Positions 1-12,125 of a DNA stretch of 64,000 nucleotides are shown in pieces. Below the pieces are notes generated by a model that was not told the origin of the DNA, made no database searches, and saw only the letters and a program-made list of their open reading frames with translations. Origin of the DNA: Rhabdaerophilum calidifontis (GTDB lineage Bacteria > Pseudomonadota > Alphaproteobacteria > Rhizobiales > Beijerinckiaceae); NCBI RefSeq assembly GCF_008641065.1, contig NZ_VTRS01000004.1, positions 124,001 to 188,000 on the forward strand, written 5' to 3'. How positions within the stretch are numbered: the first letter of the stretch is position 1; each line of letters opens with the position of its first letter. Made by a program: the position numbers and the translations under genes.

Positions 1-248
1 CAGCCAAGGCGGGCGACCGGCTGACCCGCGAGGGCGTGATCGTGCTCCGCGCCGAACGCTTCCGCTCCCAGGAGCGCAACCGCGAGGACGCGCTCCAGCG
101 GCTCGCCGCACTGATCGAAGCCACCGCCCGCCCGCCGCGCGACCGCATCGCGACGCGACCGACGCGCGCGTCCAAGGAGCGGCGCCTCAAGGCCAAATCC
201 GGCCGCGCGGAGATAAAGTCCGGCCGCGCCCGGGTGCAGCCGGACTGA
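1..248 (+). CDS. arfB: Alternative ribosome-rescue factor ArfB, C-terminal part (cut by window edge)
   Basis: The reading frame is open from the first full codon at base 3, so the 5' end lies outside the window. The visible 81 residues contain the run RFRSQERNREDAL and a basic tail with RPTRASKERRL followed by Lys/Arg-rich sequence. This is the typical C-terminus of ArfB (YaeJ), a codon-independent peptidyl-tRNA hydrolase that releases stalled ribosomes; the basic tail enters the empty mRNA channel. The catalytic GGQ motif would lie upstream and is not visible. It is convergent with gyrB, with 15 bp between the stop codons. Confidence 0.82.
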   Translation, partial: AKAGDRLTREGVIVLRAERFRSQERNREDALQRLAALIEATARPPRDRIATRPTRASKERRLKAKSGRAEIKSGRARVQPD

Positions 249-263
249 GCCGGCCGGCGCGTT

Positions 264-2768
<2,505 letters not shown>

Positions 2769-2824
2769 TCACCCGATCCGGCCGGGAACAGGGTGGAGAA
2801 CGGCGCCGGGCGGCGCGGCCGACG

Positions 2825-3439
2825 TCACCGGCTCGCGACGACGAGGGCGGTGCCCGCCATCACCCCGGCCGTGCCCCGGTTGATGCGCCGGAGCGCCCGC
2901 TCCGAACGGAACAGCCTGCGGGCGCGATCCGCGAGCAGGACATAGCCGAGAAAGATCGTCGAGAGCACGAGCGCGATGACCAGCGCGAGCTCCAGCGCCG
3001 CCGTCATGGTCACCGCCGCCGGATCGACGACGAGCGGCATGATCGAGAGGAAGAAGACCATGGTCTTCGGATTGCCCAAGGTCAGCAGATAGGCGCCGAC
3101 GAAGACGCCGAAACCGCCGCCGCCACGCGTCTGCGCGGCTTCAGCCGGGGGCGCGGGCGGGGCCCGCCAGATCTGCCAGGCCATGTAGAGCAGATAGGCC
3201 GCGCCGGCATATTTCATCGCCTGGAAGAGCGGCGCATAGGTCTGCGCGACCAGGGTCAACCCGAGCACCGCCGTCGCGAACCAGGTGAGATCCCCCGCGA
3301 CAAGCCCCGCGATGAAGGCCCCCGAACCCCGCCGGCCGCGCCCCAGCGTGCGGGCGACGATCGCCGCGACCGCCGGCCCCGGCGAGGCGACGGCCAGCGC
3401 ATAGACCGGAACGAAGACGAGCAGGGTGGAGAGCATCAT
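2825..3439 (-). CDS. LysE/RhtB-family amino-acid exporter
   Basis: This is an inner-membrane protein of about 204 residues with roughly six hydrophobic segments. The N-terminal ASPGPAVAAIVARTLGRGRRGSG and the central LTLGNPKTMVFFLSIMP are characteristic of the LysE/RhtB/ArgO translocator family, which exports amino acids or their analogues. The substrate cannot be told from sequence. The ATG at 3439 has GGAAGG 5 nt upstream; an upstream in-frame ATG at 3466 lacks a ribosome site. The gene sits between recF and gyrB, which are adjacent in many bacteria, so it is probably a later insertion in the same orientation. Confidence 0.85.
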   Translation of the reverse strand: MMLSTLLVFVPVYALAVASPGPAVAAIVARTLGRGRRGSGAFIAGLVAGDLTWFATAVLGLTLVAQTYAPLFQAMKYAGAAYLLYMAWQIWRAPPAPPAEAAQTRGGGGFGVFVGAYLLTLGNPKTMVFFLSIMPLVVDPAAVTMTAALELALVIALVLSTIFLGYVLLADRARRLFRSERALRRINRGTAGVMAGTALVVASR

Positions 3440-3509
3440 CGGCACCTTCCGAAAGGATGCCGCCATGATGCAGGCAGGAGCCGGTGAGGCAAGGGGTTAA
3501 CGGCAGGTC

Positions 3510-4637
3510 TCACAGCCGCCCGACACGGCCTTCGGCCACCGCCAGCAGCGCCGCATCCGCCCCGAGGCCGGCAAAGAGCTGCGGGTCCGTTCCGGTCATG
3601 AACACCTGGCCGCCGAGCCTCTCCAGTCCCCGGAACAGCGCCGCGCGCCGCTCCGGGTCGAGATGCGCGGCCAGTTCGTCGAGCAGCAGGAGCGGGGCCG
3701 CGCCGCGCATCTGGCGGATCAGCCCGGCCTGCGCGAGCAGCAGCCCGATCAGCAGCGCCTTCTGCTCGCCCGTCGAGCATTGCGCGGCGGGCTGGTTCTT
3801 GGGGCCGTGGACCACCAGGAGATCCGCGACCTGCGGCCCGACCAGCGCCCGCCCGGCGGCACGGTCGCGCGAACGATGCGCGGCGAGCGCGGCGCGGAAC
3901 CAATCCTCCACCGCGCCGGCCGGCTCCGCCAAGAGCCGCGTCTCGATCTCCCCCGTCAGCGCAACCTGGGCATGGGGAAAGGCCGGGTCCGCCGCCGGCG
4001 CGCCGGCAAGCGCGGCGAGGCGGCGCACGGTCTCGACACGCGCCGCCGCCAGCGCGGTGCCGAGCTCGGCGATCTCCTGCTCGATCGCATCGAGCCAGCG
4101 CGCGCCGCCACCCTCCTCCAGAAGGCGGTTGCGATGACGCAAGGCCTGCTCGTAGCGCCCGGCCCGCGTGCCATGCGCAGCATCGACCGCGAGCACCAGG
4201 CGATCGAGGAAGCGGCGCCGGTCCCCCGGCGGGCCGCGGAACAGCCCGTCCTGATCCGGCGTCAGCCAGAGCAGCGCGAGATGATCGAGGAAGCGGTTCG
4301 CGGAAGGCACCGGCGCGCGGTCGATCCGGCATTGACGCTGCACCTCGCCCGGCTGGAGCGCGGTTGCAAGCGCGAGCGGACCGGTGACGGTCGCGAATTC
4401 CGCGAAAACCGAAAACCCGCCGCTCCCGCCCTGGCGCGGGATGGCGTCGAGCGCAGCGCGCCGCAATCCGCGGCCGGGGCTCAGCAGCGCGATCGCTTCG
4501 AGGATATTGGTCTTGCCGGCGCCGTTCGGCCCCACGAAGGCCGTCAGCATCGCGCCGCAGGCGAGATCGAGCGCGGGATAATTGCGGAAATCGGCCAGGC
4601 GCAGCCGGAGGAGCCGCGGGCCGGCGGAAGCCGCCAT
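3510..4637 (-). CDS. recF: DNA replication and repair protein RecF
   Basis: RecF is an SMC/ABC-like ATPase that, with RecO and RecR, loads RecA at single-strand gaps. The protein has 375 residues. Walker A is GPNGAGKTNILEAI near residue 33, the signature region is QCSTGEQKALLIGLLLAQ, and Walker B is PLLLLDELAAHLD. The start MAASAGPRLLRLRLADFRNY lies 2 nt after the dnaN stop, so translation is probably coupled. The open frame continues far upstream through dnaN in another phase, but the sequence there is not RecF-like. Confidence 0.95.
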   Translation of the reverse strand: MAASAGPRLLRLRLADFRNYPALDLACGAMLTAFVGPNGAGKTNILEAIALLSPGRGLRRAALDAIPRQGGSGGFSVFAEFATVTGPLALATALQPGEVQRQCRIDRAPVPSANRFLDHLALLWLTPDQDGLFRGPPGDRRRFLDRLVLAVDAAHGTRAGRYEQALRHRNRLLEEGGGARWLDAIEQEIAELGTALAAARVETVRRLAALAGAPAADPAFPHAQVALTGEIETRLLAEPAGAVEDWFRAALAAHRSRDRAAGRALVGPQVADLLVVHGPKNQPAAQCSTGEQKALLIGLLLAQAGLIRQMRGAAPLLLLDELAAHLDPERRAALFRGLERLGGQVFMTGTDPQLFAGLGADAALLAVAEGRVGRL

Positions 4638-4639
4638 GC

Positions 4640-5758
4640 TCAGACGCGCATCGGCATCAGCACATAGAGGCTCGATGCGCCCTCCCGATCCTGGATCAGC
4701 GTGGGGGAGCCGGAATCCGCGAGCTTCATCAGCGCCGTGTCGCCCTCGAGCTGACCGACGATATCGAGCAGGTAGCGGGCATTGAAGCCGATCTCGAGCG
4801 GGGCCGCCTCGTAATCGACCGCGAGTTCCTCGATCGCCTGCCCGGCATCGGGATTGTGCACGGACAGGGTGAGCTTGCCATCCCCCAGCGAGAACTTGAC
4901 CGCGCGGCCGCGTTCGGAGGAAATCGTCGAGACCCGATCGACGGAGCGCGCGAAATCGTCGCGCTCCACGGTGAGGAACTTGTCGTTGCGCTGCGGGATG
5001 ACGCGGGCGTAATCGGGGAAGGTGCCGTCGATCAGCTTCGATGTCAGCACGATGGGCCCCACGGTCGCGCGGATCTTGACGCCGGACAGCTCGATCGCGA
5101 TCGATTGATCGCCATCGTCCAGCAGCTTCTGGAGTTCCGCGACCGTCTTGCGCGGAACGATCACGCCCGGCATGCCGGCAGCGCCCTGCGGCGCCGGCAC
5201 ATCGGCGAGCGCGAGGCGATGGCCGTCGGTCGCCACCGCACGCAGCCGCGCCGCGCCGTCGATCTCCACTGCGTGGAGATAGATGCCGTTGAGGTAATAG
5301 CGCGTCTCTTCGGTCGAGATCGCGAACTGGGTCTTTTCGATCAGCGTGCTCAGATCGCGGGCCGGAATCGCGAAGCGATGGCTCATCTCGCCGGCGGTGA
5401 GATCGGGAAAATCGCTCTCCGGCAGCGTCTGGAGCGAAAAGCGCGAGCGCCCCGAGCGCAGCGCCACCTGGCCGGACTGGCCGTCCTGCTCCAGCGAGAC
5501 CTGCGCGCCATCGGCCAGCTTGCGGACGATGTCGTAGAGCACATGCGCCGGCACCGTCGTCGTGCCGGCGCGCTCGATTGCGGCCGGCATTTCCTCGACG
5601 ATGTCGATATCGAGATCGGTCGCCTTCAGCGCGAGCACGCCGCCCTCGGCCCGGATCAGCACATTGGCGAGGATCGGGATGGTGTTGCGCCGCTCGACGA
5701 CGCGATGCACATGCCCCAGGGCCTTGAGCAGCGCGGCCTGTTCCACCGTCACCTTCAT
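4640..5758 (-). CDS. dnaN: DNA polymerase III beta subunit (sliding clamp)
   Basis: This is the ring-shaped processivity clamp of the replicative polymerase. Its 372 residues match the usual 366-375. The N-terminus (MKVTVEQAALLKALGHVHRVVERRNTIPILANV), the central FPDYARVIP segment and the C-terminal YVLMPMRV hydrophobic-cleft end are all typical. It lies downstream of dnaA with a 195-bp gap and 2 nt before recF, in the standard dnaA-dnaN-recF order. Confidence 0.97.
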   Translation of the reverse strand: MKVTVEQAALLKALGHVHRVVERRNTIPILANVLIRAEGGVLALKATDLDIDIVEEMPAAIERAGTTTVPAHVLYDIVRKLADGAQVSLEQDGQSGQVALRSGRSRFSLQTLPESDFPDLTAGEMSHRFAIPARDLSTLIEKTQFAISTEETRYYLNGIYLHAVEIDGAARLRAVATDGHRLALADVPAPQGAAGMPGVIVPRKTVAELQKLLDDGDQSIAIELSGVKIRATVGPIVLTSKLIDGTFPDYARVIPQRNDKFLTVERDDFARSVDRVSTISSERGRAVKFSLGDGKLTLSVHNPDAGQAIEELAVDYEAAPLEIGFNARYLLDIVGQLEGDTALMKLADSGSPTLIQDREGASSLYVLMPMRV

Positions 5759-5888
5759 CGCCTACACCCGTTCCGCACTTCCCCGCCCCTGCCCGGCGAA
5801 CCTTCCCGGGGCATTCCCGCCGGGTCGGGCACGATGGCGCGGCGCACAAGAAAGCGCAAGGCCTCTGGCGAAGCGGGGCGGGCATGCG

Positions 5889-5916
5889 CATGGATTTGCA
5901 CATGGATTTGCCACAT
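5889..5916. repeat. Short direct repeat with a weak DnaA-box-like site in the dnaA-dnaN gap
   Basis: CATGGATTTGC occurs twice, at 5889-5899 and 5901-5911, and the second copy runs into TTTGCCACA at 5908-5916. That nonamer matches the DnaA-box consensus TTATCCACA at 7 of 9 positions. The site lies upstream of dnaN and just downstream of dnaA. It could be a weak DnaA site affecting dnaN, or chance; no stronger box is nearby. Confidence 0.3.
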
Positions 5917-5953
5917 GGACGCGGGCGGACGCCGCGCAGGCGCCGTCTTGCGG

Positions 5954-7444
5954 CTATTCCTGCAGCATGCGCTTGAGATGATCGATCTCGCCGGCCAGTT
6001 CCTGATCGGTCGAGAGCATGCCCTCGATCTTGCGCACCGCATGCAGGACCGTGGTGTGGTCGCGGCCGCCGAAGCGCCGGCCGATCTCCGGCAGCGAACG
6101 CAGGGTCAGCGATTTCGCGAGGAACATCGCGATCTGCCGCGGGCGCACCACGGTCGCCGTGCGGCGCGAGGAGAGGATGTCCGCGCGCGTCACGTTGTAA
6201 TGGTTGGCGACGAGCCGCTGGATGTCCTCGATCTTGACCCGGCGCGGCTCGCGATGCCGGACAAGATCGCGGATCGCCTCCTCGGCGGCGGCAATGTCGA
6301 GCGCGCCGCCGGTCAGCGTCGCATGGGCGAGCAGGCGGTTGACCGCGCCTTCGAGATCCCGGCCATTGGTGGTTATCATCCGCGCGACATGCGCCACCAC
6401 ATCCGGGGGCACCTCGAAACCGGGGAGATGCGCCTTGGCGACCTGGATGCGGCTTTCGAGGATCTTGATCCGCAAGGCCTCGTCGAGCGCGCCGATCTCG
6501 ACGACGAGCCCGCCCGCGAGCCGCGATTGCACGCGCTCCTCCAGCCCCTCGAGATCGGAGGGCGCACGATCGGCGGCGACGATCACCTGCTTGCCGGCAT
6601 CGATCAGCGCGTTGAGCGTGTGGCAGAATTCCTGCTGCACCTTCGGCCCGGCGAGGAACTGGGCATCGTCGATGACGAGCACGTCAATGCCGCGCAGCGT
6701 CTCCTTGAAAGCGATCGCCGTCTGGGCCTTCAGCGAGGCGACGAAGCCGTACATGAAACGCTCGGCCGTCAGATAGAGCACCCGTCGGCCGGTGGCCTCG
6801 ACGGCCTGCGCCGCGCCCTGGAGCAGATGCGTCTTGCCGAGCCCCACGGCCGCGTGGATGAAGAGCGGGTTGAAGACAGGCAATTCGTTGGCGCGGGCCT
6901 GCACCACCTGCATCGCGGCGGCATGCGCCATGATGTTGGAGCGGCCGACCTGGAAGGAGGTAAGCGCGAGGCGTTTGTCGAGCGGCGAGCCCATCTGCCC
7001 GTCGGATTCGGGAGCATGCATCTCGGCGCGGGGTGCCGTTTCACTGGCGCGCGCCGGCTGCGCCGCAGGCTCCGCGGCCGGCCGCAGGGCTTCCGCAGGC
7101 CGCTCGCCGCGCGGCGGCGCCGGCCGAAGCCCGGCAACCCGGACAACCACCGCGATGCGGGCGATGGCTTCGTTCTCGCGCGCGAAATGTGCCAGGATCT
7201 TCTCGAGATAATGCTGCTGGATCCAGTTGCGGAGAAACTTGGTCGGCACCGACAGCGTCACGACTGGCGGCGCGAAGCCGGCAAGCTCCAGGCAGCGGAA
7301 CCAGCTCGCATAAACATCCTCGCCGAGTTCGGCGCGCAGGCGTCGCTGCACCCGCTCCCAGACGGGCGCTGCGGCGGCACCATCCATCGGGAGCGGCGCC
7401 TCGATGCGCGCCTCGCGGTCGATGTGATCCGGACCTTTCAGCAT
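5954..7444 (-). CDS. dnaA: Chromosomal replication initiator DnaA
   Basis: DnaA is the AAA+ initiator that binds oriC boxes and melts the origin. The protein has 496 residues. Domain I has a [13 protein letters not shown] start and the [10 protein letters not shown] stretch, followed by an Ala/Pro-rich linker at about residues 100-150. Walker A is GLGKTHLLQ, Walker B is [10 protein letters not shown], and the C-terminal helix-turn-helix carries the signature [12 protein letters not shown]. The ATG at 7444 has only a weak GAGA ribosome site; an ATG at 7387 ([13 protein letters not shown]) is a possible alternative. A 0.75 kb non-coding region separates it from rpsT. Confidence 0.96.
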   Translation of the reverse strand: MLKGPDHIDREARIEAPLPMDGAAAAPVWERVQRRLRAELGEDVYASWFRCLELAGFAPPVVTLSVPTKFLRNWIQQHYLEKILAHFARENEAIARIAVVVRVAGLRPAPPRGERPAEALRPAAEPAAQPARASETAPRAEMHAPESDGQMGSPLDKRLALTSFQVGRSNIMAHAAAMQVVQARANELPVFNPLFIHAAVGLGKTHLLQGAAQAVEATGRRVLYLTAERFMYGFVASLKAQTAIAFKETLRGIDVLVIDDAQFLAGPKVQQEFCHTLNALIDAGKQVIVAADRAPSDLEGLEERVQSRLAGGLVVEIGALDEALRIKILESRIQVAKAHLPGFEVPPDVVAHVARMITTNGRDLEGAVNRLLAHATLTGGALDIAAAEEAIRDLVRHREPRRVKIEDIQRLVANHYNVTRADILSSRRTATVVRPRQIAMFLAKSLTLRSLPEIGRRFGGRDHTTVLHAVRKIEGMLSTDQELAGEIDHLKRMLQE

Positions 7445-8131
7445 GTGGGAATCTCTGCAGGTTCGAGGCCCGTTAGAGCGGGCACGAAGTAAAAGGAAGA
7501 TCAGCCACCGTTTCCGGCGGTCAAATCAGGTTCGATTGTCGATAGAACTCAGGGAAGCGCGCGACGGCGCTACAATTCCGGCCAGGGAGCCGAAACGGAA
7601 GCTGCAGTTCCATTCTTTCGGGATGCGTATCGTGACGCAATGACTGGCAGCTTGATCACATCGCCCCCCTGCTCTGTGATTCATGACTTCAAAGGCTGTC
7701 GACGGGTCGACGCGTTCGTTAAAAATCTCTTAAACAGCCCGAACGGGCGGCGCAACAGGCGATTTTTCCGTTCTCGCCGGGGGTGCGAAACCGGATTTCA
7801 AGCCTCCATACCGGCCCGTTTCGAGGCAAATTTTAAGTGCTTGATTCGGGGTTCCGAATCGATTTGCCGACTGTCCGGAGCCGGAGCCATTTCGGATACG
7901 GAATAGTTTTCAGGACGCATCCCTCCCCCACCATGTCGGCAAAGGAATTCGAGCCTGTATCAACTGGCTTTCCATATAACATGATGAAATTTATTGGACT
8001 TCTTTGTGCGCGCCAAAATCTGTCTTAGACTGGGACGGTGTCGCGACTGTCAAGCGCTTTTCCGGACTCGCCCTGAAAATTCGCGTCGCACCCGTTTTGC
8101 GTGCATTCGTGGCGCGCCGGAGCGGCGCAAC
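7445..8131. other. Gene-free region between dnaA and rpsT
   Basis: No convincing gene is seen here. The short open frames lack ribosome sites and family likeness. AT-richer patches lie around 7715-7735 and 7970-8005. I searched for DnaA boxes and found only 6-of-9 matches, for example TTGATCACA near 7651 and TGTGATTCA near 7675. The region presumably carries the dnaA promoter. An origin cannot be supported from this sequence. Confidence 0.5.
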
Positions 8132-8160
8132 AAAAAACGCGCCGGAATCCGGCGCGTTTT
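8132..8160 (-). terminator. Rho-independent terminator of rpsT
   Basis: Arms 8134-8145 and 8149-8160 form a perfect 12-bp stem (core ACGCGCCGG) with a 3-nt loop. On the minus strand the stem is followed by six T residues (8137-8132). It lies about 30 nt past the rpsT stop codon and is the clearest intrinsic terminator in the window. Confidence 0.88.
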
Positions 8161-8191
8161 CTGACATGTCCAGCTTGAGGCCGGTCGAGCG

Positions 8192-8458
8192 TTACTGCGC
8201 GAGCGTGCGGATCCGCCGCACAAGCCGCGAAACCTTGCGCGCGGCGGTATTCTTGTGCGTGACGCCCTTCTGCGCGGCGCGACGCAGCAGCGGCTCGGCG
8301 GCCTTCATGGCCGCGAGCGCGGCGGCCTGGTCGCCGGCGGCGATCGCCTCCTCGACCTTGCGAACCGAGGTGCGCATGCTCGACCGGCGAGCCTTGTTGA
8401 TTTCCGTACGGCGGATCGCCTGACGCGCCGCCTTCTTGGCTGATTTGGTATTCGCCAT
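8192..8458 (-). CDS. rpsT: 30S ribosomal protein S20
   Basis: This is a small-subunit protein that binds 16S rRNA. It has 88 very basic residues, beginning [17 protein letters not shown], the standard bS20 N-terminus, and containing the conserved [16 protein letters not shown] near the C-terminus. The start at 8458 is fixed by this family N-terminus, although the frame is open further upstream. GGAG lies 11 nt before the ATG. It is monocistronic with its own terminator, and its position next to dnaA is common in Alphaproteobacteria. Confidence 0.96.
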   Translation of the reverse strand: MANTKSAKKAARQAIRRTEINKARRSSMRTSVRKVEEAIAAGDQAAALAAMKAAEPLLRRAAQKGVTHKNTAARKVSRLVRRIRTLAQ

Positions 8459-8659
8459 CGACCCAGGGACTCCGATCCGCTTCCCCCGCAGGCCCGCGGG
8501 CCCGCCGGAGATCTTGACCCCGCGCCCGGCCCCGCGGCCGGGCTGATCCCGACCTTCGGCACGCTGGGCGCACGAGAAAAACCAAGCGCGCCAGAAGCGG
8601 CGCGCAAGCGGGCTCTTTGCCATCTTCTCGCGGCGCGGTCAACGGGAATCGTCGGGCAC

Positions 8660-9460
8660 TCAGCCCGCATTCCGCAGCCAGGCACCGAGCGGATGGGTCG
8701 GGTCCAGCATCAGCCGCACCGCCATGGCGATCGAGACGATCACCACCAGCGGCCGCACGAGCCGGCCGCCATGCCGGAGCGTCGTGCGCGCCCCGAGATG
8801 GGCGCCGGCGGCCGCGCTCGCCCCCATCAGCAGGCCAAGCGCCACCAGCACATGCCCGGCCGCGAGGAAGAAGGCCAAAGCGCCGATATTCGAGGCAAAA
8901 TTCATCAGCTTGGTATGTGCGATGGCGCGCATCATCCCGTGCCCGGCGGCGAGGATCAGTGCCAGAAGATAGAAGGTGCCGGCGCCGGGGCCGAAAATGC
9001 CGTCATAAAGCCCGATCCCGATCCCGAAGGAGAGCGCGAACGGCAGCACCGCGAGCCGCGGCGCCGCATCCGCGTCGCCGAGCTTCGGCGCCCACAGCAC
9101 GTAGAGCGCGATCGCGACCAGGATGACGGGGATCACCAGCCGCAGGAAGGCGGCCGGCGCGAGATGCGCGAGCCCGGCCCCGAGAACGCCGCCGGCCAGC
9201 GCCGCCAGGAAAAGCGGTCGCGCAAGCGCCGGCTCGATCCGCCCGGCGCGCCAGAAGGTCAGTGTCGCGGCGGCGACGCCGAACGTGCCCTGGAGCTTGT
9301 TGGTGGCGATGGCGGCCACCGGCGGCAACCCCGCAAGCAGCAGAGCCGGCACCGTGATGAGCCCGCCGCCGCCGGTGATCGCATCCACGAAGCCGGCGAG
9401 GAAGGCCGCCCCGGCAAGGATCGCCACCAGCTCCGCCGGCAGGCCGAAATCGATCACCAT
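8660..9460 (-). CDS. TSUP-family membrane transporter (TauE/SafE type)
   Basis: This inner-membrane protein of 266 residues has about eight hydrophobic segments. It shows both half-motifs of the TauE/SafE family: DAITGGGGLITVPALL near residue 27, and GLYDGIFGPGAGTFYLLAL near residue 153. Family members export or import sulfite, sulfoacetate or other organosulfur anions; the substrate here is unknown. It lies 27 bp downstream of the crotonase gene on the same strand and may be co-transcribed with it. Confidence 0.87.
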   Translation of the reverse strand: MVIDFGLPAELVAILAGAAFLAGFVDAITGGGGLITVPALLLAGLPPVAAIATNKLQGTFGVAAATLTFWRAGRIEPALARPLFLAALAGGVLGAGLAHLAPAAFLRLVIPVILVAIALYVLWAPKLGDADAAPRLAVLPFALSFGIGIGLYDGIFGPGAGTFYLLALILAAGHGMMRAIAHTKLMNFASNIGALAFFLAAGHVLVALGLLMGASAAAGAHLGARTTLRHGGRLVRPLVVIVSIAMAVRLMLDPTHPLGAWLRNAG

Positions 9461-9487
9461 GCCGGCCCCCGTGCCGGGGCGCGGGAC

Positions 9488-10270
9488 TCAGCCATGGAAA
9501 TCGGGCTTCCGCTTCGCGATGAAGGCCGCCATGCCCTCCTTCTGGGCGCGGGTCGCGAACAGCGACTGGAAGACGCGGCGTTCGAAGCGGCACCCCTCGG
9601 CGAGCGTGGTCTCGAAGGCGCGGTTCACCGCCTCCTTGTTGAACAGCACGCTCTCCGGCGCGAATTCGGCGATCACGGCCGCAGCGGCGAGCGCCTCCTC
9701 GATGAGCTTCTCGACCGGCACGATGCGCGAGACGAGGCCCGCGCGTTCGGCCTCGGCGGCATCCATCATCCGCCCCGTCAGGCACATATCCATGGCCTTG
9801 GCCTTGCCGACGGCGCGGGCGAGGCGCTGCGAGCCGCCCCAGCCGGGCATGACGCCGAGCCTGATCTCCGGCTGGCCGAATTTCGCGTTCTCGGCCGCGA
9901 TGATGAAATCGCACATCATCGCGATCTCGCAGCCGCCGCCGAGCGCGAAGCCGGCGACCGCGGCGATCACGGGCTTGCGGACGCGGGCGACCCGGTCCGG
10001 TCCGGAGCCGAAATCCTGGAGATAGCTCTCGGGATAGGTGAGATCGGCCATCGCCTTGATATCGGCGCCGGCCGCGAAGGCCTTCTCGGAGCCGGTCAGC
10101 ACGATGGCGCCGATGCCCCTGTCCGCCTCGAAGGCCGAAAGCGCGCGGTCGAGTTCGTCGATCAGCTGCGCGTTGACGGCGTTGAGCGCCTGCGGCCGGT
10201 TGAGCCGGATCAGGCCGACCCGACCCTGGGTCTCGACAAGGATGGTCTCGTAGCTCTGCGGATCCGCCAT
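9488..10270 (-). CDS. Enoyl-CoA hydratase/isomerase family protein (crotonase)
   Basis: This is a 260-residue soluble crotonase likely to hydrate trans-2-enoyl-CoA in fatty-acid or amino-acid breakdown. The first oxyanion-hole segment reads [12 protein letters not shown], and the second reads [15 protein letters not shown]. The catalytic glutamates fit in [20 protein letters not shown], with Glu in both expected places. The ATG at 10270 has GGAGG 7 nt upstream. This crotonase is a usual neighbour of mutM and rpsT in this part of alphaproteobacterial chromosomes. Confidence 0.92.
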   Translation of the reverse strand: MADPQSYETILVETQGRVGLIRLNRPQALNAVNAQLIDELDRALSAFEADRGIGAIVLTGSEKAFAAGADIKAMADLTYPESYLQDFGSGPDRVARVRKPVIAAVAGFALGGGCEIAMMCDFIIAAENAKFGQPEIRLGVMPGWGGSQRLARAVGKAKAMDMCLTGRMMDAAEAERAGLVSRIVPVEKLIEEALAAAAVIAEFAPESVLFNKEAVNRAFETTLAEGCRFERRVFQSLFATRAQKEGMAAFIAKRKPDFHG

Positions 10271-10398
10271 GACATGTCCTCCCTCTTCCCCGCATAGCGC
10301 GGCTTCGATGCGTCGAACAAGCCACGCGGCGCCGCCGCCGTCTGTCAAGCGCGCGACAGGCGCCGGGCAGGGGCCGGAACGGCAAAGCGGACCACCGG

Positions 10399-11262
10399 CT
10401 AGACCTGGCAGGCGGGGCAATGGAAGGTCGAGCGCCCGGCCTGCACGAACCGCGCCACCCGCCCGCTGCAGCCGGGGGTGGGGCAGGCTTCGCCCTCCCG
10501 GTCGTAGACGTGGAAATCGTGCTGGAAATAGCCGAGCGAGCCGTCCTCGTGGCGGTAATCGCGCAGTGTCGAGCCGCCGGCCCGGATCGCCGCGTCGAGC
10601 ACGTCGCGGATCGCCGCCGCGAGCCGGTCGATCTCGGGCGCGGCGATCGCGTGGGCCGGGCGCGCCGGCGCGATGCGCGCGCGGTGCAGCGCCTCGCAGA
10701 CATAGATATTGCCGAGCCCGGCCACGATGCGCTGGTCGAGCAGCGCCGCCTTGACCAGCATGCGCCGCCCGGCAAAGCGCGCGGCGAGCAGGCCGGCGCT
10801 GAACCCGTTGCCGAGCGGCTCGACGCCAAGCCCGGCAAGGGCGGGATGCGCGTCGAGATCCTGCGTCGGCGCGAGCAGCATGAAGCCGAAGCGGCGCGGA
10901 TCGTTGAAGACGAGCCGATATCCGTCCGCGAGGGCGAGGATGACATGATCATGCTGCGGCAGCCGGCCGGGATCGTGATGGAAGCGCCCCGGCGCCTCGG
11001 CAAGGCCCGGCCGGAGCAGGAGCAGGCGGCCGCTCATGCCGAGATGGATGACGAGCGTCTCGCCGGTCGAGAGGGGGACGAGCAGGTATTTCGCCCGCCG
11101 GCCGAGCGGCGCGATCGCCGCGCCGGTCACCCGTGCCGCGAAGCGCTCGGGCAGGGGAAAGCGCAGATCCGGCCGGTTGAGCGTGACATCGACGATCCGA
11201 CGCCCTTCGAGATGCGGCGCGAGCCCGCGGCGGATGGTCTCGATTTCGGGCAGCTCGGGCAC
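10399..11262 (-). CDS. mutM: Formamidopyrimidine-DNA glycosylase (Fpg/MutM)
   Basis: MutM excises 8-oxoguanine and formamidopyrimidines by glycosylase plus beta/delta lyase action. The start is the GTG at 11262, giving [13 protein letters not shown] after the initiator. Pro2 is the catalytic nucleophile and must become N-terminal, so the longer frame starting at 11316 cannot be the true start. The protein has 287 residues. The beta-clamp lysine lies in GRRAKYLLV, and the C-terminal zinc finger follows CPTPGCSG ... FHCPAC. It is divergent from ubiE. Confidence 0.95.
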   Translation of the reverse strand: MPELPEIETIRRGLAPHLEGRRIVDVTLNRPDLRFPLPERFAARVTGAAIAPLGRRAKYLLVPLSTGETLVIHLGMSGRLLLLRPGLAEAPGRFHHDPGRLPQHDHVILALADGYRLVFNDPRRFGFMLLAPTQDLDAHPALAGLGVEPLGNGFSAGLLAARFAGRRMLVKAALLDQRIVAGLGNIYVCEALHRARIAPARPAHAIAAPEIDRLAAAIRDVLDAAIRAGGSTLRDYRHEDGSLGYFQHDFHVYDREGEACPTPGCSGRVARFVQAGRSTFHCPACQV

Positions 11263-11366
11263 GGGGGCTCTCGACGGATCGATCCTTGTCGGAAGCCGGC
11301 ATAGCGCGGCGCGCAAAGCTTCGCTATGGGTTTGCCGCGTGAAGGGGCGGCGGTTCGGAGGCGCGC

Positions 11367-12116
11367 ATGGCGGAGACGACGCATTTCGGCTTCGAGGATA
11401 TCCCGCTCGGCGAGAAGCAGGGCCGGGTCGACGATGTGTTCCACAAGGTCGCCGGCCGTTACGACCTGATGAACGACCTGATGAGCGCCGGCCTGCACCG
11501 CCTTTGGAAGGATGTGCTGGTCACGATGCTGCGCGTGCCGCGGAACCGCGCCTGGCGGCATCTCGACGTGGCGGGCGGAACGGGCGACGTGGCGTTCCGC
11601 ATCCTCAAGGCCGGCGGCAGCCTCACGAAGGTCGACGTCCTCGACATCAACGCCTCGATGCTGGGCGTCGGCGCGGAGCGCGCGGCGGCGCGCGGATTCG
11701 GCGACCGCATCGCCTTCATCGAGGCCAATGCCGAATCGCTGCCGCTGCCGGCCGGGCATTACGATGGCTACACGATCGCGTTCGGCATCCGGAACGTGCC
11801 GCGCATCCCGCTCGCGCTGCAGGAGGCGCATCGGGTGCTCCGGCGCGGCGGCCGCTTCCTCTGCCTCGAATTCGCACCGGTGGAGACGCCGCTGCTCGAC
11901 CGGATCTACGATGCCTATTCCTTCCATGTCATCCCGCCACTCGGCCGGCTGATCACGGGCGACGGCGAGCCCTATCGCTATCTCGTCGAATCGATCCGCA
12001 AGTTTCCGCGCCCCGGTGCCTTCGCCGAGATGATCGGCGCGGCCGGCTTCGCCAATGTCACGGTGCGGCCGATGAGCGGCGGGATCGTGAACATCCATTC
12101 GGGCTGGAAGCTCTGA
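11367..12116 (+). CDS. ubiE: Ubiquinone/menaquinone biosynthesis C-methyltransferase
   Basis: UbiE is a SAM-dependent methyltransferase acting on 2-polyprenyl-6-methoxy-1,4-benzoquinol in ubiquinone synthesis. The 249-residue protein has an N-terminal [28 protein letters not shown] region, SAM motif [14 protein letters not shown], the family signature AFGIRNVPR, and a C-terminal [12 protein letters not shown]. It begins a plus-strand run ubiE-ubiB-coaBC-dut and ends 9 bp before ubiB. Confidence 0.96.
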   Translation: MAETTHFGFEDIPLGEKQGRVDDVFHKVAGRYDLMNDLMSAGLHRLWKDVLVTMLRVPRNRAWRHLDVAGGTGDVAFRILKAGGSLTKVDVLDINASMLGVGAERAAARGFGDRIAFIEANAESLPLPAGHYDGYTIAFGIRNVPRIPLALQEAHRVLRRGGRFLCLEFAPVETPLLDRIYDAYSFHVIPPLGRLITGDGEPYRYLVESIRKFPRPGAFAEMIGAAGFANVTVRPMSGGIVNIHSGWKL

Positions 12117-12125
12117 GGCCAATCC

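Noticed and set aside
4856-7492. Long open frame on the plus strand opposite dnaN and dnaA
   Set aside because: It spans two well-supported minus-strand genes and the gap between them, is compositionally odd, and has no family features.
7445-8131. Possible origin of replication next to dnaA
   Set aside because: Only 6-of-9 DnaA-box matches were found and no cluster of boxes next to an AT-rich unwinding element. Many Alphaproteobacteria have oriC away from dnaA.
10399-11316. Longer mutM start at 11316
   Set aside because: MutM needs proline as its first mature residue for catalysis, which only the GTG at 11262 provides.
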